DNA from: NORP181 sp047623555 | GTDB lineage: Bacteria; Pseudomonadota; Alphaproteobacteria; Rhodobacterales; Rhodobacteraceae | Assembly (NCBI GenBank): GCA_047623555.1 | Contig: JBLHMP010000121.1 | Coordinates: 1 to 8,464, forward strand | DNA length: 8,464 bases | Direction: 5' to 3' | Shown here: in pieces, positions 1-5,528 of the stretch | Position numbering within the stretch: position 1 is the first letter of the stretch | Layout of the letters: every line of letters begins with the position of its first letter | The notes under the pieces: generated by a model | Seen by the model: the letters and a program-made list of their open reading frames with translations, nothing else | Database searches by the model: none | What the model was told of the DNA's origin: nothing | Program-made: the position numbers and the translations under genes

Positions 1-1704
1 ATCGACCGGCATCTGGCCACGCGCGGCGACCAAACCGCCATCATATGGGAACCCGATAGCCCGGATGAGGATGCGCTTCATATCACCTATCGTGAACTGC
101 ACGCCAATACCTGCCGCATGGCCAACATTCTGAAATCCATGGGGGTGGCCAAGGGCGACCGTGTCATCATCTATATGCCGATGATCCCCGAAGCCGCCTA
201 TGCCATGCTGGCCTGCGCCCGTATCGGTGCCATCCATTCCATCGTTTTCGCCGGTTTCTCGGCCGACGCCCTATCCGCGCGGATCAACGGCAGTGAGGCC
301 AAAGTTGTCATCACCGCCGACCATGCGCCGCGTGGCGGCAAGGCGACACCGCTGAAATCCAATGTCGATGTGGCGCTGCTGCACTGTAAAGATACGGTCA
401 AATGTCTGGTGGTCAAACGCACCGGCGGCCAGACCACATGGCTCGACGGGCGCGACTTTGATTATAACGCGCTGGCCGTGGACGCATCCACAACCTGTGA
501 ACCAACTGAGATGAACGCCGAAGATCCGCTGTTCATCCTCTATACATCCGGCTCAACCGGCATGCCCAAAGGTGTGGTACACACCACTGGCGGCTATATC
601 GTCTATGCGGCGATGACCCATGAGGTCAGCTTTGATTACCACGAAGGCGATGTGTTCTGGTGTACCGCCGATGTCGGCTGGGTCACCGGTCACAGCTATA
701 TCGTCTATGGCCCGCTGGCCAATGGCGCCACGACGCTGATGTTTGAAGGCGTGCCAACTTACCCGGATGCCAGCCGCTTCTGGCAGGTCTGCGAGAAGCA
801 TTCGGTCAACCAGTTCTACACCGCCCCCACCGCCATTCGCGCGCTGATGGCGCAAGGGCCGGAATATGTTGAAAAATGCGACCTGAGTGCGTTGAAATTG
901 CTTGGCTCTGTTGGCGAACCGATCAATCCCGAGGCCTGGAACTGGTACAATGACGTTGTTGGCAAAGGCAAATGCCCCATCATTGACACCTGGTGGCAGA
1001 CCGAAACCGGCGGCCATATGATGACACCGCTGCCCGGTGCGCATTCCGTCAAACCCGGAGCGGCGATGAAACCGTTCTTTGGCATCATCCCGGTTATCCT
1101 TGACCCAACATCCGGTGCTGAGATCGTGGGCAACCCAGCCGAGGGCGTTCTGTGTATCAAAGACAGCTGGCCCGGCCAGATGCGCACCATCTGGGGCGAC
1201 CATGAACGGTTTGAGACCACCTATTTCTCGGACTACAAAGGCTATTACTTTTCAGGCGATGGCAGCAAACGCGACGCCGATGGCGATTATTGGATCACTG
1301 GCCGGGTTGATGACGTCATCAACGTGTCTGGCCACCGCATGGGCACCGCCGAAGTCGAAAGCGCGCTGGTGGCCCATCCCAAAGTCGCCGAGGCTGCGGT
1401 TGTCGGTTATCCGCATGATATCAAAGGACAAGGCATCTATTGCTATGTCACCTTGATGAACGGCGAAACGCCTTCGGATGAGTTGCTGAAAGGGCTGCGC
1501 ATGTGGGTGCGTGCCGAAATTGGCCCAATTGCCACGCCAGACGTGATCCAATGGGCGCCGGGCCTGCCAAAAACCCGCTCAGGCAAAATCATGCGCCGTA
1601 TTCTGCGCAAGATCGCTGAAAACGACTATGGCGCCCTTGGCGATATCTCAACCTTGGCTGACCCGTCGGTGGTAGAGGATCTGATCGCCAACCGCGTCGG
1701 ATAA
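1..1704 (+). CDS. acs: Acetyl-CoA synthetase (AMP-forming), 5' end missing
   Basis: The enzyme activates acetate with ATP to acetyl-AMP and then forms acetyl-CoA in the cytoplasm. Reading frame 1 is open from the first base, so the gene begins outside the window; 567 residues are present of a family usually near 650, leaving roughly 80-90 N-terminal residues missing. The first ATG inside the window is internal, because the residues before it (IDRHL, AIIWEPD, ITYREL) already match the family. Visible motifs, numbered from the window edge: P-loop-like YTSGSTGMPKG at 181-191, the DVGWVTGHSY segment, the DTWWQTETGG motif, the hinge region with GRVDDVINVSGHRMG near 433, and C-terminal PKTRSGKIMRR. 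The lysine at 529 in PKTRSGK is the family's catalytic lysine, whose acetylation switches the enzyme off in Salmonella. It ends at a stem-loop shared with the convergent lipoprotein gene. The product identity is very secure; a link to the right-hand gene cluster is not evident. Confidence 0.96.
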   Translation: MDRHLATRGDQTAIIWEPDSPDEDALHITYRELHANTCRMANILKSMGVAKGDRVIIYMPMIPEAAYAMLACARIGAIHSIVFAGFSADALSARINGSEAKVVITADHAPRGGKATPLKSNVDVALLHCKDTVKCLVVKRTGGQTTWLDGRDFDYNALAVDASTTCEPTEMNAEDPLFILYTSGSTGMPKGVVHTTGGYIVYAAMTHEVSFDYHEGDVFWCTADVGWVTGHSYIVYGPLANGATTLMFEGVPTYPDASRFWQVCEKHSVNQFYTAPTAIRALMAQGPEYVEKCDLSALKLLGSVGEPINPEAWNWYNDVVGKGKCPIIDTWWQTETGGHMMTPLPGAHSVKPGAAMKPFFGIIPVILDPTSGAEIVGNPAEGVLCIKDSWPGQMRTIWGDHERFETTYFSDYKGYYFSGDGSKRDADGDYWITGRVDDVINVSGHRMGTAEVESALVAHPKVAEAAVVGYPHDIKGQGIYCYVTLMNGETPSDELLKGLRMWVRAEIGPIATPDVIQWAPGLPKTRSGKIMRRILRKIAENDYGALGDISTLADPSVVEDLIANRVG

Positions 1705-1712
1705 AACAAACT

Positions 1713-1748
1713 CCTTTGCGCGCCTTAACCGAAACGGGCGCGCAAAGG
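1713..1748. terminator. Bidirectional stem-loop terminator between acs and the lipoprotein gene
   Basis: A perfect 12-bp inverted repeat, CCTTTGCGCGCC (1713-1724) and GGCGCGCAAAGG (1737-1748), flanks a 12-nt loop. It lies 8 nt past the acs stop and 7 nt past the stop of the opposing gene. Downstream on the minus strand the sequence is T-rich (TTTGTTTT within 1701-1710), while on the plus strand it is only CTCTT. It should therefore act as a good intrinsic terminator for the leftward gene and a weaker one, or a 3'-end stabiliser, for acs. Confidence 0.75.
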
Positions 1749-1755
1749 CTCTTAA

Positions 1756-2130
1756 CTACCCGACGACGTTATAGCCACGCCCGCGCATGCAGTTCTTAAC
1801 GATAGACTCGCGTTCGCCGCTTTTCTGAGCCAGGCCAGACGCCAGCCCAACAACCGCACCAACGGCGGCCGCCTCGCCTAGTTTGCTACTGTTGTCGTTC
1901 CAAATCACCGACGACGCACCGCCCACGACGGCGCCTGTGGCAACAGCGGCGGCCGTGCGTTCATCAACCGCAGCCCCAGAGGCGGCAAGCGCCTGACATT
2001 GGGACAAATCAGCATTGTAATTTGCGCTCACTGGCCCGTCTATGACCGGCGTGTAATTGGCCCCCGAATTCTCGCAGGCCCCCAAAAAAAAGACAATCGG
2101 GACAGCAAGGAGTTTTGCAAAATGTGACAT
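1756..2130 (-). CDS. Small glycine-zipper lipoprotein
   Basis: This 124-residue protein has a lipoprotein signal peptide: a basic N-terminus (Lys6), a hydrophobic stretch 7-18 and a lipobox LGAC at 16-19, so Cys19 should be lipidated. Glu at +2 (not Asp) favours outer-membrane sorting by the enterobacterial rule, which may not hold here. Two Gly/Ala-rich segments with GxxxG-type spacing (about 64-74 and 87-99) form the glycine zipper. Two further cysteines, Cys45 in LSQCQALA and Cys114 in NCMRGRGYNVV, sit at positions where related small lipoproteins keep them and could form a disulfide. The start is supported by GAAAGGTC 8 or so bases upstream. It is a single-gene unit, convergent with acs. 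Its function is unknown; an envelope-associated role is the most that can be said. Confidence 0.8.
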   Translation of the reverse strand: MSHFAKLLAVPIVFFLGACENSGANYTPVIDGPVSANYNADLSQCQALAASGAAVDERTAAAVATGAVVGGASSVIWNDNSSKLGEAAAVGAVVGLASGLAQKSGERESIVKNCMRGRGYNVVG

Positions 2131-2179
2131 GGTTTAGACCTTTCAAAAACACAAGATTAAGGAGCATCGACCAAAAAAT

Positions 2180-2233
2180 ATCCGGACAAGGCCTGATTTT
2201 CACACGTGGTAACGACCGCGATCCGGCAAGGCC
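2180..2233. repeat. Pair of imperfect 13-14 bp direct repeats upstream of the lipoprotein gene
   Basis: ATCCGGACAAGGCC (2180-2193) and ATCCGGCAAGGCC (2221-2233) differ by one inserted base and start 41 bp apart, close to four helical turns. They lie in the 160-bp gap upstream of the leftward lipoprotein gene. They could be paired binding sites or chance; no regulator is suggested by the sequence. Confidence 0.3.
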
Positions 2234-2245
2234 ACCCCAGAACCC

Positions 2246-2282
2246 CATTCTTCTCGTGCAAAATACCTTCCCGCCGAAGGCG
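2246..2282 (-). terminator. Rhodobacterales-type CGCCTTCGGCG stem-loop element ending the DUF6505 operon
   Basis: On the minus strand, 8 nt past the stop of the DUF6505-like gene, stands CGCCTTCGGCG (2282 to 2272), a 4-bp GC stem with a tiny TTC loop. It is followed by GGGAAGGTATTTTGCACGAGAA. I recall near-identical blocks (GCCTTCGGCGGG, GTATTT, then a purine-rich tail) after many Rhodobacterales genes, where they appear to serve as terminators or transcript-end elements. The stem is short and the T tract is only four, so termination is not assured. Only one copy was found in this window. Confidence 0.5.
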
Positions 2283-2290
2283 TTAATCCG

Positions 2291-2770
2291 CTAGTCGTCA
2301 ACCGATCCGTGAATGGCAAATTGCTCAAGCCCGGCATCCTGTGCCTCAATGGTACGAAAGACCTCTTTCACCCCGGCATCGGTCAATTCCCGTGCCACAG
2401 TGATCAGCGTATTGCCATCATGTTCGTCGCACAGCTCTGCCATATGGGCAATTTCTTCAGCCGCAACATCCAACGCGGCCTCAACTGACGGCGCGCCATA
2501 CACATCAACAAAATGCTGCGCCAGATCACGGGTCAGCGCCTCAACCTCGGCCGCCTCAATCCGGGTAACGGCAACAAAAGTCACCCGGCCAAAGGTCTCG
2601 CCGCCCAGCCAACCATTGGCAAAGGCTTGCCGCGCTTTGCCAACCAAATCACCCTCACCCCAGTTTGAAAATTCAAAGCCACCAGAAATGCACCACTCGC
2701 CGGTGCGGGCCGGTGCATGAAACACGTTCATGTCGCTTTCATCAAAATGAATGGCACGCGCCAGTTTCAT
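2291..2770 (-). CDS. DUF6505-like protein
   Basis: This is a 159-residue soluble protein with no signal peptide or membrane segment. The N-terminal third (MKLARAIHFDESD, then GEWCISGGFEFSNW) and the central GKARQAFANGWLGG and FGRVTFVAVT segments match what I remember of the DUF6505 family. The C-terminal half is acidic and helical, ending in VARELTDAGVKEVFRTIE. The start ATG overlaps the stop of the upstream ligase-like gene by 4 nt (ATGA) and has an excellent GGAGGG ribosome site 6 nt upstream, so translation is probably coupled. It is the last gene of the operon that starts with the DUF6494-like and Mrp genes, and is followed by a stem-loop element. The biochemical function is unknown; conservation beside an Fe-S carrier suggests an accessory role in metalloenzyme assembly. 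The family name comes from memory. Confidence 0.8.
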   Translation of the reverse strand: MKLARAIHFDESDMNVFHAPARTGEWCISGGFEFSNWGEGDLVGKARQAFANGWLGGETFGRVTFVAVTRIEAAEVEALTRDLAQHFVDVYGAPSVEAALDVAAEEIAHMAELCDEHDGNTLITVARELTDAGVKEVFRTIEAQDAGLEQFAIHGSVDD

Positions 2771-3477
2771 GGGTTTCCCTCCAACAGGCTGCTCATCGCC
2801 ACTTTATGCGTCGTATCAGCGTCGCGAATCAACATGCCAAACAAATCATCAACCCCCAGAAACGTACCGGAAAACCCGGCCTTTTCAACCGGCTCGCCAA
2901 CGCCCTGCAGCAAACCCATCCATTCGCCATGCACCGCCGCGTTGCCGCCATCGCTCCACTGATTGATCCAGACCAATGTATGGCGCGACCAGCTTTCCAG
3001 CAATTGTTTCGGCTCAACCTCAGAACAGCCCTCTTCAAAGAGCGCCGTCACATCCGGGTTTTCGCCGGGGTTTTCGCCGGTCTGATAGATCGTCAGCTCC
3101 CAGCCGACCACCAGCCAATCCGGCTCAAACTTGGGATCATCATCGGACGCCGCAACCCGCAACCGACCGCACAGCGCCCCGTTCACCTTAATGTCGCCAT
3201 CCCACGTAAAATGCACCGCAACCTCGGGCGGCGCCAGCGCCCCCAGCGCGTTCTGAAACCCCAAGGCACAGACCGGCAGCATTGCCATCGCCGCCTCGAG
3301 CCTCACTTCGGGCGCGAACACCAAAGCCACCCGCATTTTGTCAGCCTGCAGGTTAAACACCACCGTGCCGCCGTCACAGCCCAACGCCGCCATGGCGCAG
3401 GCCTTATCAAACGGGTCGGTGGCCCCGCGAACCGCGACACCGTTCAACAATGGCGGAAAGGTCGGCGCCTCGTTCAT
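2767..3477 (-). CDS. Biotin/lipoate-protein-ligase-like protein (DUF4444-type C-terminus)
   Basis: This 236-residue soluble protein has a region (about 20-150) that follows the biotin/lipoate ligase fold in order: DPFDKACAMAALG, GTVVFNLQ, ALVFAPEV, GALAPPEVAVHFTWDGDIKVNGALCGRLRVA (split across the substrate-pocket strands), then PDWLVVGWEL. The C-terminal part (about 170-236, LLESWSRHTLVWINQW and GFSGTFLGVDDLFGML) matches the DUF4444 tail I recall. The biotin-type GRGRRG loop is absent. Where active ligases carry a substrate-contacting lysine in the K-x-x-G-I-L strand motif, this protein reads A-L-C-G-R-L, so classical acyl-AMP ligase chemistry is doubtful. It starts with an ATGA overlap on the mrp stop, with GAAAGGG 6 nt upstream, and ends with an ATGA overlap on the DUF6505-like gene. 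It carries a 12-bp tandem duplication (GENP-GENP). Binding of a lipoyl- or biotin-like ligand remains possible. Confidence 0.85.
   Translation of the reverse strand: MNEAPTFPPLLNGVAVRGATDPFDKACAMAALGCDGGTVVFNLQADKMRVALVFAPEVRLEAAMAMLPVCALGFQNALGALAPPEVAVHFTWDGDIKVNGALCGRLRVAASDDDPKFEPDWLVVGWELTIYQTGENPGENPDVTALFEEGCSEVEPKQLLESWSRHTLVWINQWSDGGNAAVHGEWMGLLQGVGEPVEKAGFSGTFLGVDDLFGMLIRDADTTHKVAMSSLLEGNP
3057..3080. repeat. Perfect 12-bp tandem duplication inside the ligase-like gene
   Basis: GGTTTTCGCCGG is present twice head to tail (3057-3068 and 3069-3080). On the coding strand it gives an in-frame repeat of four residues, GENPGENP, in a loop between the two halves of the protein. It is probably a recent slippage duplication. 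Confidence 0.85.
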
Positions 3478-4541
3478 GCCAACCCTTTCGCGACCAGATC
3501 ACGCGCCAAATCGCGAAACGCCGCCGCCTGCGGGCTGTCAGGTTTGGACACCACAATCGGTGCGCCACCATCCGCCGCCAGACGAATATCCAGATGCAGC
3601 GGAATTTCCGCCAACAATGGCACGTCCAGTTTCTTGGCCTCGGCCGCAACGCCGCCATGGCCAAACACATGTTCCTCGTGACCGCAGTTTGTACAGATAT
3701 GCGTCGACATATTCTCGATCATGCCAAAAATCGGCGTTTTCATCTGGTTGAACATATCAATCGCCTTGCGCGCATCCAGAAGCGCCACATCCTGCGGCGT
3801 GCTGACAATAATCGCGCCATCCACGGCGTATTTCTGCGTCAGGGTCAGCTGCACATCACCAGTGCCCGGCGGCAGGTCGATGATCAACACATCCAACGCG
3901 CCCCATTGCACCTGGTTCATCATCTGCTGCAACGCGCCCATCAGCATTGGACCACGCCAGACAACCGCCTGCCCTTCGTTGACCATCAGCCCCATCGACA
4001 TCATGGTGACCCCATGATTGCGCAGCGGTAAAATGGTCTTGCCATCAGGTGACGCCGGACGCCCCGAAACGCCCAACATGCGTGGCTGTGACGGTCCATA
4101 CACATCCGCATCCAACAGACCCACACGCCGGCCCTCGGCCGCCAAAGCGGTGGCCAGATTGGCGGAAACGGTGGATTTTCCCACCCCGCCTTTGCCCGAG
4201 GCAATCGCCACAATCCGGTCGATCCCAGCGAGCTTCTGCGGGCCTTCCGGCGCCGCCTTGGGGCGTTTGGCCCCAAGATCCGGTGGCGGCGCCTTTTGCG
4301 AATGCGCGGTCATCATTGCCGAGACCTTGCTGATGCCATCCATCGCCAGAACCTTGGCTTCGGCGGCGGCGCGCACTGGCTCCATGCCCTTGGCCTGAGC
4401 CGCGTTAATTTCGATGACAAACCGGACCAACCCGTCCTCAACCGTCAGCGCCTTGACGATGCCTGCGGTGACGATGTCCTGACCACTAACCGGATCAGTG
4501 ATCTGCTTGAGTTCCGCCAATACGGCTTCGCGTGTTGTCAT
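3474..4541 (-). CDS. mrp: Mrp/ApbC (NBP35-type) Fe-S cluster carrier ATPase
   Basis: This is a 355-residue cytoplasmic ATPase of the Mrp/ApbC/Ind1 family, which binds a labile [4Fe-4S] cluster at a dimer interface and passes it to target proteins. Residues 1-80 form a MIP18-like domain (DPVSGQDIV near 16-24), followed by a Pro/Lys-rich linker at about 81-106. The MinD-type deviant Walker A is SGKGGVGKST (115-124). LLDADVYGPSQPRMLG (142-157) is the Walker A' region with the family's GPS signature, and VLIIDLPPGTGD (218-229) is Walker B. The bridging cysteines are C283 and C286 in ICTNCG. Length is normal. It sits 3 nt after the DUF6494-like stop and overlaps the ligase-like gene by ATGA. Since bacteria often carry only one general mrp, this operon copy may be either the housekeeping gene or a copy serving the Fe-S-rich proteins next door; the window alone cannot say. 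Confidence 0.95.
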   Translation of the reverse strand: MTTREAVLAELKQITDPVSGQDIVTAGIVKALTVEDGLVRFVIEINAAQAKGMEPVRAAAEAKVLAMDGISKVSAMMTAHSQKAPPPDLGAKRPKAAPEGPQKLAGIDRIVAIASGKGGVGKSTVSANLATALAAEGRRVGLLDADVYGPSQPRMLGVSGRPASPDGKTILPLRNHGVTMMSMGLMVNEGQAVVWRGPMLMGALQQMMNQVQWGALDVLIIDLPPGTGDVQLTLTQKYAVDGAIIVSTPQDVALLDARKAIDMFNQMKTPIFGMIENMSTHICTNCGHEEHVFGHGGVAAEAKKLDVPLLAEIPLHLDIRLAADGGAPIVVSKPDSPQAAAFRDLARDLVAKGLA

Positions 4542-4544
4542 GGC

Positions 4545-4739
4545 TTAGTCAGCCCCTTTCAGAGTTCCGGTTACCACGTGCTCAATATCCAGCCCGTCGA
4601 TGGTCAGCACCACACGCGCCTCATAGCGTTTGCCCGTGGTATTTTCAGCTTTGCGTAGCCCGTCTTCGATGGCTTGCTGGCTGGTAACGCCAACCTGTTT
4701 CAGAAACTTACGCATCGACATGTTGAAATCTTCGCTCAT
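4545..4739 (-). CDS. Small DUF6494-like protein, first gene of the mrp operon
   Basis: This 64-residue protein begins MSEDFNMSMRKFLKQVGVTSQQ and ends in a short beta-rich segment (ARVVLTIDGLDIEHVVTG). It matches the DUF6494 family as I remember it. An upstream in-frame ATG at 4775 would add 12 residues, but the chosen ATG has AAGGAC 6 nt upstream and is where the conserved sequence starts. The protein has no cysteine, signal peptide or membrane segment, so it cannot itself be an Fe-S scaffold. It lies 3 nt ahead of mrp, so the two are co-transcribed and probably co-translated. A regulator or adaptor of the Mrp ATPase is a reasonable guess from context only. Confidence 0.82.
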   Translation of the reverse strand: MSEDFNMSMRKFLKQVGVTSQQAIEDGLRKAENTTGKRYEARVVLTIDGLDIEHVVTGTLKGAD

Positions 4740-4796
4740 CGCTTTGTCCTTATCACTGTAATTGACGCATGGCATATATACCCTCTAGGCTGCGCT
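4740..4796. promoter_or_regulatory. 57-bp divergent promoter region between the mrp operon and the cytochrome gene
   Basis: This short gap must hold promoters for both directions. It contains TATATA (4775-4780), a possible -10 on either strand but best placed for the leftward operon (about 35 bp before its start codon). It also contains TTGACG (4762-4767), a good -35 for the rightward gene, with TAGGCT (4786-4791) as a poor -10 at 18-bp spacing. In that reading rightward transcription would begin near the ATG itself at 4797. The leftward gene has a clear AAGGAC ribosome site (4746-4751), while the rightward gene has none. Assignment of the promoter elements is by eye. Confidence 0.45.
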
Positions 4797-5528
4797 ATGC
4801 GTATCGTATTGTTCAACTTGCTGCTTTTGCTGCCGCTTGGCCCGGTTCTCGCCCAAAACGAATCGCTTGGGTTGGCGGCGCCTCAGGCTGTGCTGGACAG
4901 TGGTTTGTTGCAGCATATCCTGCCACGGTTCTCTTTGAAAACCGGTATTCGTGTGCTGCAGGATGATGCCGGTATCATGGTGTTGACCAATGCCCGTCCG
5001 GGCACGCCGGTGCTTCGCGGTGGCGGTGTCATCTATTATTTGCGCATCGGCACGAATAAGCGGCAAAAGCGGTTTCACGACTGGCTGTTGTCCGAGATTG
5101 GCCAGCGCACCATCAACAGTTATCAGCCGGACGGGACCCAGCCTTTTACCGCAGTGAATGACATTAAATATGTAGAAGAAGCCGTTGATTTTGATGGAAA
5201 TAAAAATTATGGCGCGCGTCTGTCGCTGACCCATTGCGGCCGCTGTCATGTGGTCAGTGATGCCAACCGAATGAACGGCCTTGGCTCGACGCCATCGTTT
5301 GCGGTGCTGCGCAGTTTTGCCGATTGGAATAGCCGTTTTGTCCAGTTCTATCTGTTGCGCCCGCATGGATCGTTCACCCAGATTACCGATGTGACCGAGC
5401 CGTTTGATAAAGAATTTCCGCCGTCTATCGTACCGGTGGAAATCAGCCTGAACGATCTGGATGATATTCTGGCCTATGTGGCGACGATGAAACCCGCAGA
5501 TCTGGGTGCAGATCTGCACCTTCAGTGA
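4797..5528 (+). CDS. Secreted c-type cytochrome with shortened TupA-like N-terminal domain
   Basis: This 243-residue protein has a signal peptide (Arg2, hydrophobic 3-18, likely cut after VLA at 19), so it acts in the periplasm. Residues 24-120 resemble two ends of a TupA-type tungstate-binding protein joined together: DSGLLQHILPRFSLKTGIRV (34-53) matches the family's start, and RFHDWLLSEIGQRTINSY (92-109) plus PDGTQPF match its last helix. The long middle section is missing. Residues 140-243 form a cytochrome c domain with one heme site CGRCH (147-151), NRMNGLGSTPSF (157-168) and a C-terminal helix DLDDILAYVATM (220-231). M159 and M231 are candidate axial ligands. The ATG at 4797 is the only in-frame start next to the signal peptide; no ribosome site is visible. 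It diverges from the mrp operon and converges with the ferredoxin-like gene, overlapping it by 7 bp. The cytochrome call is firm; the TupA resemblance is from pattern memory. Confidence 0.88.
   Translation: MRIVLFNLLLLLPLGPVLAQNESLGLAAPQAVLDSGLLQHILPRFSLKTGIRVLQDDAGIMVLTNARPGTPVLRGGGVIYYLRIGTNKRQKRFHDWLLSEIGQRTINSYQPDGTQPFTAVNDIKYVEEAVDFDGNKNYGARLSLTHCGRCHVVSDANRMNGLGSTPSFAVLRSFADWNSRFVQFYLLRPHGSFTQITDVTEPFDKEFPPSIVPVEISLNDLDDILAYVATMKPADLGADLHLQ
5496..5517. terminator. Stem-loop at the tail-to-tail overlap of the cytochrome and ferredoxin-like genes
   Basis: GCAGATCTG (5496-5504) and CAGATCTGC (5509-5517) form a perfect 9-bp stem with a GGTG loop, built from two copies of the palindrome CAGATCTG. 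It lies inside the last codons of the cytochrome gene. For the leftward ferredoxin-like mRNA it comes 4 nt after the stop, where a 3'-end structure is expected. Neither strand has a T run after it, so it may stabilise transcript ends or pause polymerase rather than terminate by itself. Confidence 0.45.

Noticed and set aside
553..1203. Long open frame antisense to acs
   Set aside because: It mirrors the high-GC coding bias of acs, resembles no family, and acs is unmistakable on the other strand.
3407..3670. Small antisense or alternative-frame open frames within mrp
   Set aside because: They are shadows of the mrp frame with Trp/Arg-rich products and no initiation signals.
2665..3681. 338-codon open frame on the plus strand across the ligase-like gene
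   Set aside because: Its product is rich in Arg, His, Gln and Pro with no recognisable domain. The opposite strand has coupled genes with ribosome sites and family motifs.
4785..5519. 244-codon open frame antisense to almost the whole cytochrome gene
   Set aside because: The plus strand shows a signal peptide, CGRCH and family motifs; the antisense product has no domain pattern and an odd composition.
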